From Stramonita haemastoma (Eukaryota; Mollusca; Gastropoda; Neogastropoda; Muricidae): a stretch of DNA of 25,000 nucleotides. The stretch's first letter is position 1. Every line of letters begins with the position of its first letter. The stretch lies in NCBI GenBank assembly GCA_030674155.1, contig CM060329.1:14957511-14982510 (forward strand). Reading direction: 5' to 3'. The notes below the pieces were generated by a model. That model ran no database searches and was not told the DNA's origin. It saw only the letters and a list, made by a program, of their open reading frames with translations. The position numbers were made by a program, and so were the translations under genes. Positions 1 to 9,430 of the stretch are shown here, piece after piece.

Positions 1-400
1 GCCTTTTTTCTTGTGAAACTTAAAAGATTGTCTCTGCCCCGCCGACATCAGATGTGCTGGGCCTGACTTGTCAGCCCCCTAGGGCAGCGCGACGCATGTT
101 TGCTCTCTGACAGATAACAATGGCTGCTCTTGGCTGTGCTGTCTGTGCGTTCGGCGACGATGAACATTATCTCACAAACAGAGAAATTCATAAGGAAAAG
201 TTTACTCTGCGAGCTTAGATTAGGGACACAAAACACCTTTTTCAATAATGAGGTAGCAACCCACTTCCCCCAGGAAAAAATAATCATGAATAATAATAGC
301 ATGAGGCCAGATATAGGCCATTACTCCGTTCACAGCCTTGAAAACAAGTCATCAAATAAAGCAACACTAGAAAAAAAAAAAACTTGGAAGTACACGACTT

Positions 401-667
401 ACCATCCATCACATCCATCCATCCATCCATCATCCATCCATCCATCCATCCCATCCATCCATCCATCCATCCAATATCCATCCATCCATCCATTATCCAT
501 CCATCCATACAAACAGATATACATACATACATACATACATACATACATACATACATACATACATACATGCATACATGCATACATGCATGCATGCATGCAT
601 GCATGCATGCATACATGCACGCACGCACGCACGCACGCATACAGACAGACAGACAGACAGACAGACA
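401..667. repeat. Compound tetranucleotide microsatellite (CCAT, ACAT, GCAT, GCAC, ACAG)
   Basis: Five tetranucleotide arrays follow each other with almost no gap: CCAT at about 401-508, ACAT at 521-568, GCAT mixed with ACAT at 569-618, GCAC at 619-640 and ACAG at 641-667. The first four adjacent motifs differ by one base, so the tract looks like stepwise replacement of the repeat unit. Open frames across it (IHPS, YIHT, MDGW) are translated repeat and not genes. Confidence 0.97.
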
Positions 668-733
668 AAATCAAACGAACAGAGTATCACAAAGGGACAC
701 AAAAGGAAGGCTTTCTTGTCATTTTTATCGTAG

Positions 734-850
734 CCCCCCCCCCCCCCCACCCCCACCCCCACCCTCAAAAAACAAAAACAAAAGAAAAGACGAAAAGAAA
801 CCCCCCCCCACCACCCCCCCCCCCAAAAAAAAAAGAAAGAAAGAAAAGAA
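734..850. repeat. C-rich then A-rich homopolymer tract
   Basis: Runs of C interrupted by single A residues (734-763 and 801-825) are followed by A and GAAA runs to about 850. Long C runs of this kind are prone to sequencing and assembly length errors, so exact lengths should be treated with caution. Confidence 0.9.
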
Positions 851-1018
851 GCGAGAAATCCCTAACTAAATAAAAATCTGGCACACACACACATACAAAC
901 TAAATAAAGACAAAACGGGAGAGCAGAGGCAAGGAAAGACAAAATCTTGACAACACAAAAGAAAAACAAAACAAAAATAGCGCGAAACAGAATAAAAGAA
1001 AAAAAAATCAACATCGAT

Positions 1019-1236
1019 CCTCTCTCTGTCTCTTCCTATCTCTCTATCTTTGTCTCTATCTCTGTTTCTATATCTCTCTGACTCTCTCAGTCTTTCTGTG
1101 TGTCTCTTTCTGTTCCTGTCTCTCTAAGTGTCTCTGTCTCTCTCTCTCCCTCCCTCTTTCTTTCTCTGTCTTTTTGTCTTTCTCTGTCCCTGTCTTTCAC
1201 TCTCCCTCCTCTCTCTCAACTCTATTTTTCTCTGTT

Positions 1237-1312
<76 letters not shown>

Positions 1313-1351
1313 ATGTCTGTCTGTCTATCTGTCGGTCTCTCTCTATCTTTC

Positions 1352-1441
<90 letters not shown>

Positions 1442-1450
1442 CCTCCCTCC
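1019..1450. repeat. Long CT dinucleotide tract
   Basis: About 430 bases of CT with CTGT and CCCT interruptions in the first half, becoming pure CT at about 1356-1438. It ends directly at the 5' side of the family A SINE at 1464. Polypurine-polypyrimidine tracts of this length can form triplex (H-) DNA. Confidence 0.97.
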
Positions 1451-1463
1451 ATCTCTCTATGTT

Positions 1464-1802
1464 GGACAGGATAGCCTTGTGGTCAGAACATTGCGCTGGC
1501 AATTTGACGACCTGAGTTCGATTCCCGATCGAAGAAATTTTCCCCCTGGGTTAGCATCAGTGCTGACTCCACTCTCCCCAAAAGTCCTTCGGATAACACT
1601 CTAAACCGAGGCCCCGTGTACCAACGCACACAGAACATCTTGCGCACACGTTAAATCCTGTTCCGCTTTTCGTAAGAGTAGGCCATTGTGTTCCTGTGGG
1701 AACAGAGAACAAGATTTACAAAACTGCATACACACGGGGATTGGATGTAAAAAAGCACATAGGTGCTTATTCTATTATCCTCGATATAAAAGAATACATT
1801 TT

Positions 1803-1806
<4 letters not shown>
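1464..1806 (+). mobile_element. tRNA-derived SINE, family A, copy 1 (nearly full length)
   Basis: The head carries a box A-like TAGCCTTGTGG (1472-1482) and a box B-like AGTTCGATTCC (1515-1525), the RNA polymerase III type 2 promoter layout of tRNA-derived SINEs. A central domain follows with the family's CTCCCCAAAAGTCCTTCGGA block. The 3' part has the family's CTGTTCCGCTTTTCGTAAGA block and ends near TCCTCGATATAAAAGAATA. The copy is non-coding and non-autonomous; a LINE would supply reverse transcriptase. It lies between two CT tracts. The conserved core recalls the Meta or similar core-domain SINE superfamilies, but I cannot assign it by name without comparison. Confidence 0.9.

Positions 1807-1881
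<75 letters not shown>
1807..1881. repeat. CT dinucleotide tract at the SINE 3' end
   Basis: A pure CT array begins directly after the AT-rich 3' end of family A copy 1, in place of the TAAA-type tail seen in other copies. Confidence 0.97.
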
Positions 1882-1885
<4 letters not shown>

Positions 1886-1972
1886 TTTTACCACACAGCT
1901 GACTTCTTGTTTCTTCTTCTACCTTCACTGTGTGTGTTGTGTGGTGTGCGTGTCGTGTCGTGTTGCGTGTTT

Positions 1973-2119
1973 GGTGTGTGTGTGTGTGTGTGTGAGTGTG
2001 TGTGTGTGTTCTCCCAGTGGAGGGCACAGCTCTTAAGCAATGACGCACTGGCCAGCAGTAATGGACGTCACAGCTAAAAGCATTTGGCAATTACACTGGG
2101 CCGCTCTGTATGCACCCAC

Positions 2120-2195
<76 letters not shown>
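1973..2195. repeat. Two GT dinucleotide tracts with a unique spacer
   Basis: GT arrays at 1973-2009 and 2122-2195 flank about 110 bases of non-repetitive sequence (2010-2121). No gene is visible in the spacer. Confidence 0.95.
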
Positions 2196-2197
<2 letters not shown>

Positions 2198-2239
2198 CTT
2201 CCTTTATTTGCTTCCCGTCTCTCCCTGTCTCTCTATCTG

Positions 2240-2653
2240 CCCCCCCCCCCCAACCCCCCCTTTGGCCTACTCTTCCACTTTCCCTACCGTCTGTCTGTTC
2301 AACAGACCCAGTCAACATCGGAGCTGAATTTCTTCACTTCGGACAGGGCGCTAGAAGACCCAGAGGACACCAATAGACTCTTTGCTTTCAATGCTTGATT
2401 TCCGATGCATTGCCTGAAATACATCCAGACTTTGTCCTATGTCCCTGACGCGATGAGGTTTGTTGTTTGTTTCGTGAGTTTTTTCTGAGGTTTGTTATTC
2501 GCCTTCTTTGGAGTCAGTTTGCCCATGGGTGTATTGGAGGCTGGAAGAAATTTATTCTGGGGGTAAACTTACGTCACCCCGCAGAAAGCTAATACCCCTT
2601 TCCCCTTTTTACTTAAAAAAAAAGAAGCCACGACAGAACGTTTGCCTTATACG
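2240..2653. other. Mostly unique sequence, no gene seen
   Basis: After a C run at 2240-2262 this stretch is non-repetitive. It has no long reading frame outside neighbouring repeats and no RNA gene that I can recognise. Confidence 0.6.
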
Positions 2654-2703
<50 letters not shown>

Positions 2704-2812
2704 TGTGGTGGTGTGTGTGTGCGCGCGCGTGGGCGTGCGTGCATGGTGCCCGTGCATGAGTGCGTGCATGTGTGCGTGCGTGCGCGTGCGTGTGTGTGTG
2801 TGTGTGTGTGTG
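2654..2812. repeat. GT tract with GTGC and GC interruptions
   Basis: A GT array gives way to GCGTGC and GCGC motifs in the middle and returns to GT at 2786-2812. This alternating purine-pyrimidine run has Z-DNA potential. Confidence 0.95.
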
Positions 2813-3354
2813 CCATCCAACCCTCACTAGCATTATACCTGAACATAGTGCAACATAAGGAAATAATGCACACACCATAAATCTGTTTGGGATTTTGTAG
2901 GAGGAAAAGAAGACGGCGGAAGGAGAGGGGAGAGGCAGGGTGGGGGTAGGAGGCAGTGTAGGAGCCTGTACTTTCAGAGCAACAGATGTGTGGTGTCTGC
3001 TGTACTACACCAGTGCATAATTCCTGCTGCCATAGAAATGTCCACAATCTCTTTCCAAGTTCAAGTTATATGCAGCGCACGTTTTGTTCAATTTATTTGC
3101 TTCTGTATAAAGTGCTAAGGGCTATGTTTGGAATACTTAACATGAATCCAAACAAAATTTGATGACAGTTATATTTTCATTCTTGAGATAATGCCTCCCT
3201 TTTTTTTCTTTTTTAAGTGCTGTTTTGCTGTATTCTATGTAGAAATACTTGGAATAAGCAGCCTATAGCCTACCTGTATCGAACATCTTTATGATGAATG
3301 CTACAAGCCTGCGCAAACATGTCCATATTATTTTTTAATGCGTGTGCATGTGCG
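2813..3354. other. Unique sequence, no gene seen
   Basis: Non-repetitive and AT-rich in its second half. No open frame of note, no tRNA-like head and no duplicated segment was found in it. Confidence 0.6.
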
Positions 3355-3448
3355 TGTACACACATACACTCACGCGCACGTCCGCGCGCACACACATGTA
3401 CGCACACACACACGCACACGAACGTGCGCGCGCGCACACACACACACA
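3355..3448. repeat. Mixed CA/CG microsatellite
   Basis: Interrupted CA repeats with CGCGCG blocks, for example near 3424-3436. Alternating purine-pyrimidine throughout. Confidence 0.9.
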
Positions 3449-3517
3449 TACTAAAACATATGTACACATGATATACACATACAATTATGCATCTAGACAC
3501 ACCTATTTGTTCTCATA

Positions 3518-3835
3518 ATAAAAAAAAAGAAAAAGAAAAACAGACACAAAAGAAAAAAGAACAAAATACAAGCAGAAAGACAGAATGCAGAAAGGCAGAT
3601 AGACAGACACAAAGACAGGAAGAAAGAATGAAAGAAAAAGAAAGAATGAAAGGCAAGAAAGAAAGAAAGAATGGAATAAAGAAAGAAAAGTATAAAGGTA
3701 AAAGAAAGAAATTAATACAGAAAGAAAAAGGGAAAGAAACAAACAAAAAATGAATGGTCGAACACAGTAGTACAAAGCAAAACAAACACAATTAAAAAAA
3801 GAAAAGCTTATAGCACAATTCTAGAACAAAAAGAA
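3518..3835. repeat. A-rich purine tract (GAAA/AAAG type)
   Basis: About 320 bases in which the plus strand is nearly all A and G, with degenerate GAAA, AAAGA and CAGA units. Lysine/glutamate-rich open frames here are composition artefacts. Confidence 0.9.
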
Positions 3836-3965
3836 ACATTACTAACACAAAACGACTTTGGTCATCTCACAAGGACTCAATCCGCTTAGGAAACACACTG
3901 CACGTGCACATCCTACCCTGTACCACTCCTATCATCCCCGACAAGATAAAACAGATTGATAGGGG

Positions 3966-4272
3966 CGTGTAAAGGTAAAGGTGTTTCATAAACTATGTGG
4001 TTGTGGGGGGAGCGAGGCATCAGAAACCTCAGCTTCTCTAGAGCCTAGCATCATTATTGAGGGCGGCACCTATCTCTTCTCCCTCGCTGCTTTACCTTCT
4101 CTGACCCTAAAGAGGCAGGAACCCATTTACAACTGGGTGAACAGGGTGGTTGTAGGCCTACTGAAGCTAAGGTGCGCAAACGATCACCCATCCAACTGGT
4201 AACCACGCTCGATGCACTTTAACATTGGCTTGGGGATAGCAGTGCTCTGACCACTGAGCTATCCAGTCCAAT
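3966..4272 (-). mobile_element. SINE with tRNA-like box A and 5S rRNA-like promoter, copy 1
   Basis: Read on the minus strand, the element starts near 4272. It has a perfect tRNA box A, TAGCTCAGTGG (4251-4261). The next block, GGTTACCAGTTGGATGGGTG at 4185-4204, continuing with ATCG to 4181, resembles the box C region of animal 5S rRNA as I remember it (19 of 24 bases by hand). A core TGTAAATGGGTTCC follows at about 4115-4131. The 3' half closely matches the copy at 12020-12320, including GGTCAGAGAAGGTAAA and GATGCCTCGCTC, and ends in a CACCTTTA-type tail. No coding capacity. Two copies on opposite strands with the same structure show it is a dispersed family. Confidence 0.85.
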
Positions 4273-4275
4273 GGG

Positions 4276-4784
4276 GGACATGATTAGGCCTAGTACACAA
4301 CCCCCCATAGCTCACAATTAGAGACAGCCTACAGTGCAGACTGGAATTGCTGATCCAACAGTTCCCACACCATAGTGCCATCAAACCGGCGTTAGCACCA
4401 TGCCCCAACATTACTGCACTAATGCGCTTTGAGTTATGGAATAATTATGAGCTAAGCGGCTTAAAATATTGGCATTTAAAAACATTTGCAATACTTCCTG
4501 TGCCTAAAAATACGGAATGAAACAGGTGGACACGAATTGCTTTTTTTTTTTTTTTTTTTTTTAATGTTTAGAACTCTCAGGTAAAGCGTCTTACTCTGCA
4601 TGACATTTATACGGCATCCTTAAATCTTTGGAGATTGATTTAAACAACACAGTTGCAACAACTGAACACATTTGTGTCGATGTATGGAGCTTGCTACCAC
4701 CGTATCATTACATGATCACCTACTCTGATGTAAACAGCCTGCAAGGAGCAATTTAATAGCCCAGGTCATTTTGGGGGCAATCAC
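4276..4784. other. Unique sequence with a T homopolymer
   Basis: Non-repetitive apart from a T run at 4541-4562. No gene or RNA gene recognised. Confidence 0.6.
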
Positions 4785-4806
4785 GCACACACAGACACAG
4801 ACAGAA

Positions 4807-4888
<82 letters not shown>

Positions 4889-5165
4889 CAGACAGACACG
4901 ACAACACACACACACACCACGCACGCAACGCACGCACGCACGCACGCACGCACGCAGCACGCACGCACGCACGCACGCACGCAGCACGGGCACACACACA
5001 TTCACACACACACACACACACGCGCGCGCGCGCACACACACATTCACACATACACACACTCACATACATACACACACACGCGCGCACGCGCACACACACA
5101 CATACACACACACGCACATGCACGCGCGCGCACGCACGCACACACACACACATAAACACACACAC
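4785..5165. repeat. CAGA tract followed by CA, CACG and CG microsatellite
   Basis: CAGA repeats at about 4797-4888, then CA with CGCA arrays (4918-4985) and CG blocks (5021-5032, 5079-5091, 5123-5131) to 5165. Open frames rich in RTH or VCV are translated repeat. Confidence 0.96.
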
Positions 5166-5396
5166 ATCTTTTTGATGAGATTATAAATAGAGGTTACGTG
5201 TGCGAATGCACGCAGAATGTCTTGCGCAAACGTTAAAACCCGTTCCGCTTTTCGGAAGAGTAGGCTATTGTGCGCCGGTGGGAGGGATTACAAAATTGAA
5301 AAAAATACTGTATAACACACGGGGACTGGATATAAAAAAGCACATGAGTTTATTCCATTATCATCAAAATAGAAGAATTAATTAGATAATAGATAA
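5166..5396 (+). mobile_element. tRNA-derived SINE, family A, copy 2 (5'-truncated)
   Basis: The copy begins inside the central domain (GATGAGATTATAAATAGAGG, matching GATGAGACTATAAACCGAGG of better copies) directly after the CA/CG microsatellite. It continues through CCGTTCCGCTTTTCGGAAGA and ATATAAAAAAGCACATGA to an AT-rich tail with TAGATAA units. The head with boxes A and B is missing. The junction is compatible with 5' truncation during reverse transcription or with loss to the expanding repeat. Confidence 0.85.
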
Positions 5397-5462
5397 ATAT
5401 CTATGCATCTTTATTAGTATTCCTTTCTTCTCGCCGGAAAAGTCAGCACTATCTATCCCCCC

Positions 5463-5466
<4 letters not shown>

Positions 5467-5541
<75 letters not shown>

Positions 5542-5558
5542 CTCTCTCTCTCTCTCTG
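5467..5558. repeat. CT dinucleotide tract
   Basis: Nearly pure CT array with CCCTCTC interruptions, just outside the 3' tail of family A copy 3. Confidence 0.97.
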
Positions 5559-5569
5559 AACTCTGAACT

Positions 5570-5938
5570 CTATTTATTATTTATTTATTTATTTATTTTA
5601 TTTATTCTTTTATATCGAGGATAACAGAATAAGCAATCATGTGCTTTTTTTTCATCCGGTCCCCGTGTGAAAGCAGTTTTGTAAATATTGCCATCTGTTC
5701 CCACCGGCACACGATGGCCTACTCTTACGAAAAGTGGAACAGGATTTAACGTGTGCGCAAGATGTTCTGCGTGCGTTCGCACACGGGGCCTCGGTTTAAA
5801 GTCTCATCCGAAGGACTTTGGGGAGAGTGGAGTCAGCACTGATGTTAACTCCAGGAGAAAAATCTCCTCGACCGGACTCGAACCGGGTCGTCAAATTGCC
5901 AGCGCAATGTTCTGACCACTAGGCTATCCGGGCCCCCT
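5570..5938 (-). mobile_element. tRNA-derived SINE, family A, copy 3 (full length)
   Basis: On the minus strand the head has box A TAGCCTAGTGG (5916-5926) and box B GGTTCGAGTCC (5874-5884), both perfect consensus forms. The central domain (about 5795-5850), the CTTTTCGTAAGAGTAGGCCA block and an AATA-type tail (about 5570-5608) are all present. It is one of the best preserved copies. It faces copy 4 head to head across a GA/CAGA tract, forming a large inverted repeat. Confidence 0.93.
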
Positions 5939-5972
5939 GAGGGAGAGAGAGAGACAGAGACAGACAGACAGC

Positions 5973-6013
<41 letters not shown>

Positions 6014-6023
6014 TACAGACAGA
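5939..6023. repeat. GA/CAGA microsatellite between two divergent SINE heads
   Basis: About 85 bases of GA and CAGA repeat fill exactly the gap between the 5' ends of family A copies 3 and 4. Confidence 0.95.
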
Positions 6024-6358
6024 CGGGATAGCCCAGTGGTCAGAACATTGCGATGGTAATCTGACGACCCGGGGTCGAATCCCGTTCGAGGGGATTTAAC
6101 CCCTGGAGTTGACATCAGTGCTGACTCCACTCTCCCCAAAAGTCCTTCGGATGAGACTATAAACCAAGACCCCGTGTACACGCACGCAGAACATCTTGTG
6201 CACATGTTAAATGTTAAATACTATTCCGTTTTTCGTAAGACGAGGCCATTGTGTGCCGTTTGGAACAGATGAAAAGATTTACAAAACTGCATAACCACGG
6301 GGACTAGATGTAAAAAAGCACACGAGTGTTTATTCCCTAGTCTTTGATATAAAAGACC
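6024..6358 (+). mobile_element. tRNA-derived SINE, family A, copy 4 (full length)
   Basis: Box A TAGCCCAGTGG (6029-6039) and a box B-like GGGTCGAATCC (6072-6082) start the element. The central domain includes CTCCCCAAAAGTCCTTCGGA. A short direct duplication of ATGTTAAAT occurs just after 6200. The 3' end (TTTGATATAAAAGACC) runs straight into a CTA trinucleotide tract instead of the usual TAAA-type tail. Confidence 0.92.
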
Positions 6359-6383
6359 ACTACTACTACTACTGCTGCTGCTG

Positions 6384-6437
<54 letters not shown>

Positions 6438-6540
6438 ACTACTACTACTACTACTACTACTACTACCGCTGCTACTGCTACTACTAAAATATAATAATAA
6501 TAATAATGATGATGATGATGATGATGATGACGATGATGAT
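6359..6540. repeat. CTA/CTG then TAA/TGA trinucleotide tract
   Basis: CTA repeats with CTG blocks at 6359-6485, then TAA and TGA repeats to 6540. The minus-strand poly-Ser frame here is translated repeat. Confidence 0.96.
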
Positions 6541-6600
6541 ACATGGAATTTATATAGCGCTATATCTTGCAAAAACAAATCAAAGCGCTTGCATTCGACC
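6541..6600 (+). repeat. Conserved palindromic module following a TGA tract
   Basis: GGAATTTATATAGCGC (6545-6560) lies in a perfect 14-base palindrome (ATATAGCGCTATAT, 6552-6565) and is followed by CAAAGCGCTT (6581-6590). From memory, a TGATGATG tract leading into this GGAATTTATATAGCGC...AAAGCGCTT pattern recurs in many invertebrate genomes, as part of a dispersed element. I cannot name the element. Confidence 0.5.
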
Positions 6601-6655
6601 TACACAACACACAAGCAATCAATAACAATTAATAGTTTTAGCCAATTCGATTGTA

Positions 6656-6758
6656 CACACAAACACACGCACGCACGCGCGCGCGCGCACACACACACCA
6701 CACACGCACGCACGCACGCACACACACACACGCGCGCGCGAGCGCGCACACACACACT
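6656..6758. repeat. CA/CACG/CG microsatellite
   Basis: CA repeats with CGCA arrays and two CG blocks (6677-6688 and 6731-6746). Confidence 0.95.
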
Positions 6759-6795
6759 TTTAAAGATTATACATGAATAAATGAATGAAAAAAAT

Positions 6796-7505
<710 letters not shown>

Positions 7506-7797
7506 CTGCCGCCGCTGTGGCCTAGTGGTTAGGGCGTTGTACTCGTAATCTAAAGGTTGCGGGTTCGATCCCAGCTATTCCGCTATGGCGTTGTGCCCTT
7601 GGAAAAGGCACTTTACGGCTATTTTCTCACCCCACCCAGGTGTAAAAGGGGTACCAACCTTGTGTTGGGGGTTAACCCTGCGATAGACTGGCGTCCTATC
7701 CAGGGGGGAGTCTGTGACTCTCAGTCGCTTAACGCCACAGAAACCGGGATAAGCACCGGCCTGATGAGCCTTAGGCTCGGGACAGACTTTTAACTCT
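7506..7797 (+). mobile_element. tRNA-derived SINE, family B
   Basis: The head has box A TGGCCTAGTGG (7518-7528) and a perfect box B GGTTCGATCCC (7562-7572). The core CCACCCAGGTGTAAAAGGGG lies at 7632-7651. The 3' part contains GATAGACTGGCGTCCTATCC and GAAACCGGGATAAGCACCGG, and ends at GACAGACTTTTAACTCT. From memory these two later blocks belong to a SINE core widely spread among marine invertebrates; the domain name is not certain. The core resembles that of the 5S-headed SINEs at 3966-4272 and 12020-12320, although heads and tails differ. Confidence 0.88.
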
Positions 7798-7975
7798 ATA
7801 GAAGATACTACATGACCAGCAAGCTAATACAGGATTGTAACCATAAAGGTTCACACGCCACTGAGCTTTCCTGTCAAACAGCATTGTGGTAGCCACAGAC
7901 GGGACTCCTTGGCTGCTGTGAACTGTGGGGCAGCCAGGGAAGGAGATGTCCGTCTCTTTCATCCACACCACAATA

Positions 7976-8085
7976 TTTTACTTACGGTCTGTGGCACTGA
8001 AAAGACGTCTGAATAGTCTCCCCTTCGGCTGCCCAGGGGCATGATGGGTAGCCTGGCGGCCATGACAGTGTAAGTGACAGAGGAG
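7976..8085 (-). other. Putative short exon with strong splice donor, copy 1
   Basis: On the minus strand an open segment ends in CAGTGCCACAGACC followed by GTAAGT, a strong 5' splice-site match (donor at 7985 downwards). A possible acceptor CCAG lies just before 8052, behind a pyrimidine-rich run that includes about 12 T residues. The inferred 67-base exon (7986-8052) reads LPIMPLGSRRGDYSDVFSVP and then QT. The donor-side sequence is shared with the segment at 14917-14945 (28 of 29 bases). This may be a duplicated exon, or a fragment of a dispersed repeat that happens to carry a donor-like site. Confidence 0.35.
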
Positions 8086-8493
8086 ACAGGAGCAAAAAAA
8101 AAAAAGGAAAGGGTGGAAAGCAGTCATGAAAATGGAATGGGACGTTTCTATCTTTCCTTTTCACTGCTTTCTGAAGAGAGAAGGGACTGCAGTGTTATCA
8201 CACATGTTCAGCATGACAACCATGGGGATTGCAGTAAGGCCATGCATAAAATGTTGAATTTGTCCCTTATATAAGCGAACATGTAAAAATGAAAGATAGG
8301 CTTATCAGTGTACAGTTGTGCAATCTGGTGATTTTTGTCAGTGATATGCTAACTGGAGCATGTGCATTATGTTATCACGGGCTTCAGAAAAAAAAGGTGA
8401 CTCAAGAAATAAGAATTTGGCAGCAAAAAATAATTTCAGAGTTTGATGCATTTTTTCCTTCCCGGTGACCTTTGCGTGCCCATGATCGTGATC
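8086..8493. other. Unique sequence, no gene seen
   Basis: Non-repetitive with a short A run near 8094-8105. No convincing open frame or RNA gene. Confidence 0.55.
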
Positions 8494-8784
8494 GGTTTTT
8501 TTTGTTTTGTTTTGTTTTGTTACATTATGTCCCTCTGTGTATGCAGTTTTGTAGATTTTGTCATCTGTTCCACTAACACACAATGGCCAACTCTTCGGAA
8601 AAGCAGAACAGGTTTGAACATTGTGCCGCAAGATGCTCTGCGAGTGTTCGCACAGGTGACGCCGGTTTATAGTATCATCCGAAGGACTTTTGGAGTATGA
8701 GTCAGCACTGATGTTAACTCCAGAGGAAAAAATCCCCTTAAACAGGATTTGAACCCGGGTCAGTAGATCACGCACGCAATGTGC

Positions 8785-8790
<6 letters not shown>
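8494..8790 (-). mobile_element. tRNA-derived SINE, family A, copy 5 (both ends damaged)
   Basis: The minus strand carries the central domain (AAAGTCCTTCGGATGATACT) and the CTTTTCCGAAGAGTTGGCCA block, with a box B-like GGGTTCAAATCC near 8748-8759. Box A is lost where the GT microsatellite begins. The last roughly 45 bases of the family 3' end are absent; the copy instead ends in an AACAAA/CAAAA-type tail at 8494-8521. It is clearly more diverged than copies 3, 4, 6 and 9. Confidence 0.85.
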
Positions 8791-8857
<67 letters not shown>

Positions 8858-8945
8858 GTGTGTGTGTGTGTATGTGTGTGTGTGTATGTATGTGTGTGTG
8901 TATGTATGTGTGTGTGCGTGTGTGTGCACGCGCGCGCGTGTTTCC
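8791..8945. repeat. GT dinucleotide tract with ATGT and GC variants
   Basis: Pure GT at 8791-8856, then GT with TATG interruptions and a CGCGCG block near 8931-8938. It separates two same-strand family A SINEs. Confidence 0.97.
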
Positions 8946-8960
8946 ATTTATGTGTGTGTT

Positions 8961-9313
8961 TTATTATTATTTTTAAAATTCTTTTATATCGAGGAAAATA
9001 GAATAAGCACTCATGTGCTTTTTTTTTCATCGAGTCCCCGTGTGTATGCAGTTTTGTAAATCTTATCTGTTCCCACCGGCACTTAATGGCCTACTCTTAC
9101 GAAAAGCGAAACAGGATTTAACGTCTGCGCAAGATGTTCTGCGTGCGTTCGCACACGGGGCCTCGGTTAACAGTCTCATCCGAAGGACTTTTGGGGAGAG
9201 TGGAGTCAGCACTGATGTTAACTCCAGGGGAAAAATCCCCTATAACGGAAATAGAATTCGGGTCGTCAAATTGCGAGCGCAATGTTCTGACCACTAGGAT
9301 ATCCCGTCCCTTT

Positions 9314-9314
<1 letters not shown>
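8961..9314 (-). mobile_element. tRNA-derived SINE, family A, copy 6 (nearly full length)
   Basis: The minus strand has the head with a box A-like TATCCTAGTGG (about 9291-9301), a degraded box B (ATTCTATTTCC near 9245-9255), the central CTCCCCAAAAGTCCTTCGGA, the TTTCGCTTTTCGTAAGAGTA block and the TCCTCGATATAAAAGAAT-like 3' end with an AT-rich tail. It lies in tandem with copy 5. Its 5' end abuts another GT tract. Confidence 0.92.
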
Positions 9315-9315
<1 letters not shown>

Positions 9316-9402
<87 letters not shown>

Positions 9403-9430
9403 ATGTGTACATGTGTATGTGAGTGTAAGT
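9316..9430. repeat. GT dinucleotide tract
   Basis: GT array with one TGTTGT break at 9363-9367, degenerating into mixed GTAT units after 9398. It begins within a few bases of the family A copy 6 head. Confidence 0.97.

Noticed and set aside
1100..1604. Serine/leucine-rich or RE-rich proteins (also at 6781, 10661, 11083, 15771 and 19868)
   Set aside because: Translated CT/GA repeats; some frames simply run on into a SINE.
4787..4888. Telomeric or centromeric satellite
   Set aside because: The repeats are CAGA/CA microsatellites; no TTAGGG arrays or long satellite units were seen anywhere.
4716..5165. Cysteine/valine-rich secreted or metallothionein-like protein (also at 8779, 16340, 17277, 20587 and 23840)
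   Set aside because: CVCV and HTHT peptides are the direct translation of GT/CA repeats on either strand.
7506..7580. Functional tRNA gene
   Set aside because: Boxes A and B are present, but the stems do not close convincingly and the sequence continues into a SINE body. The same applies to the family A heads at 1464, 5938, 6024 and 19257.
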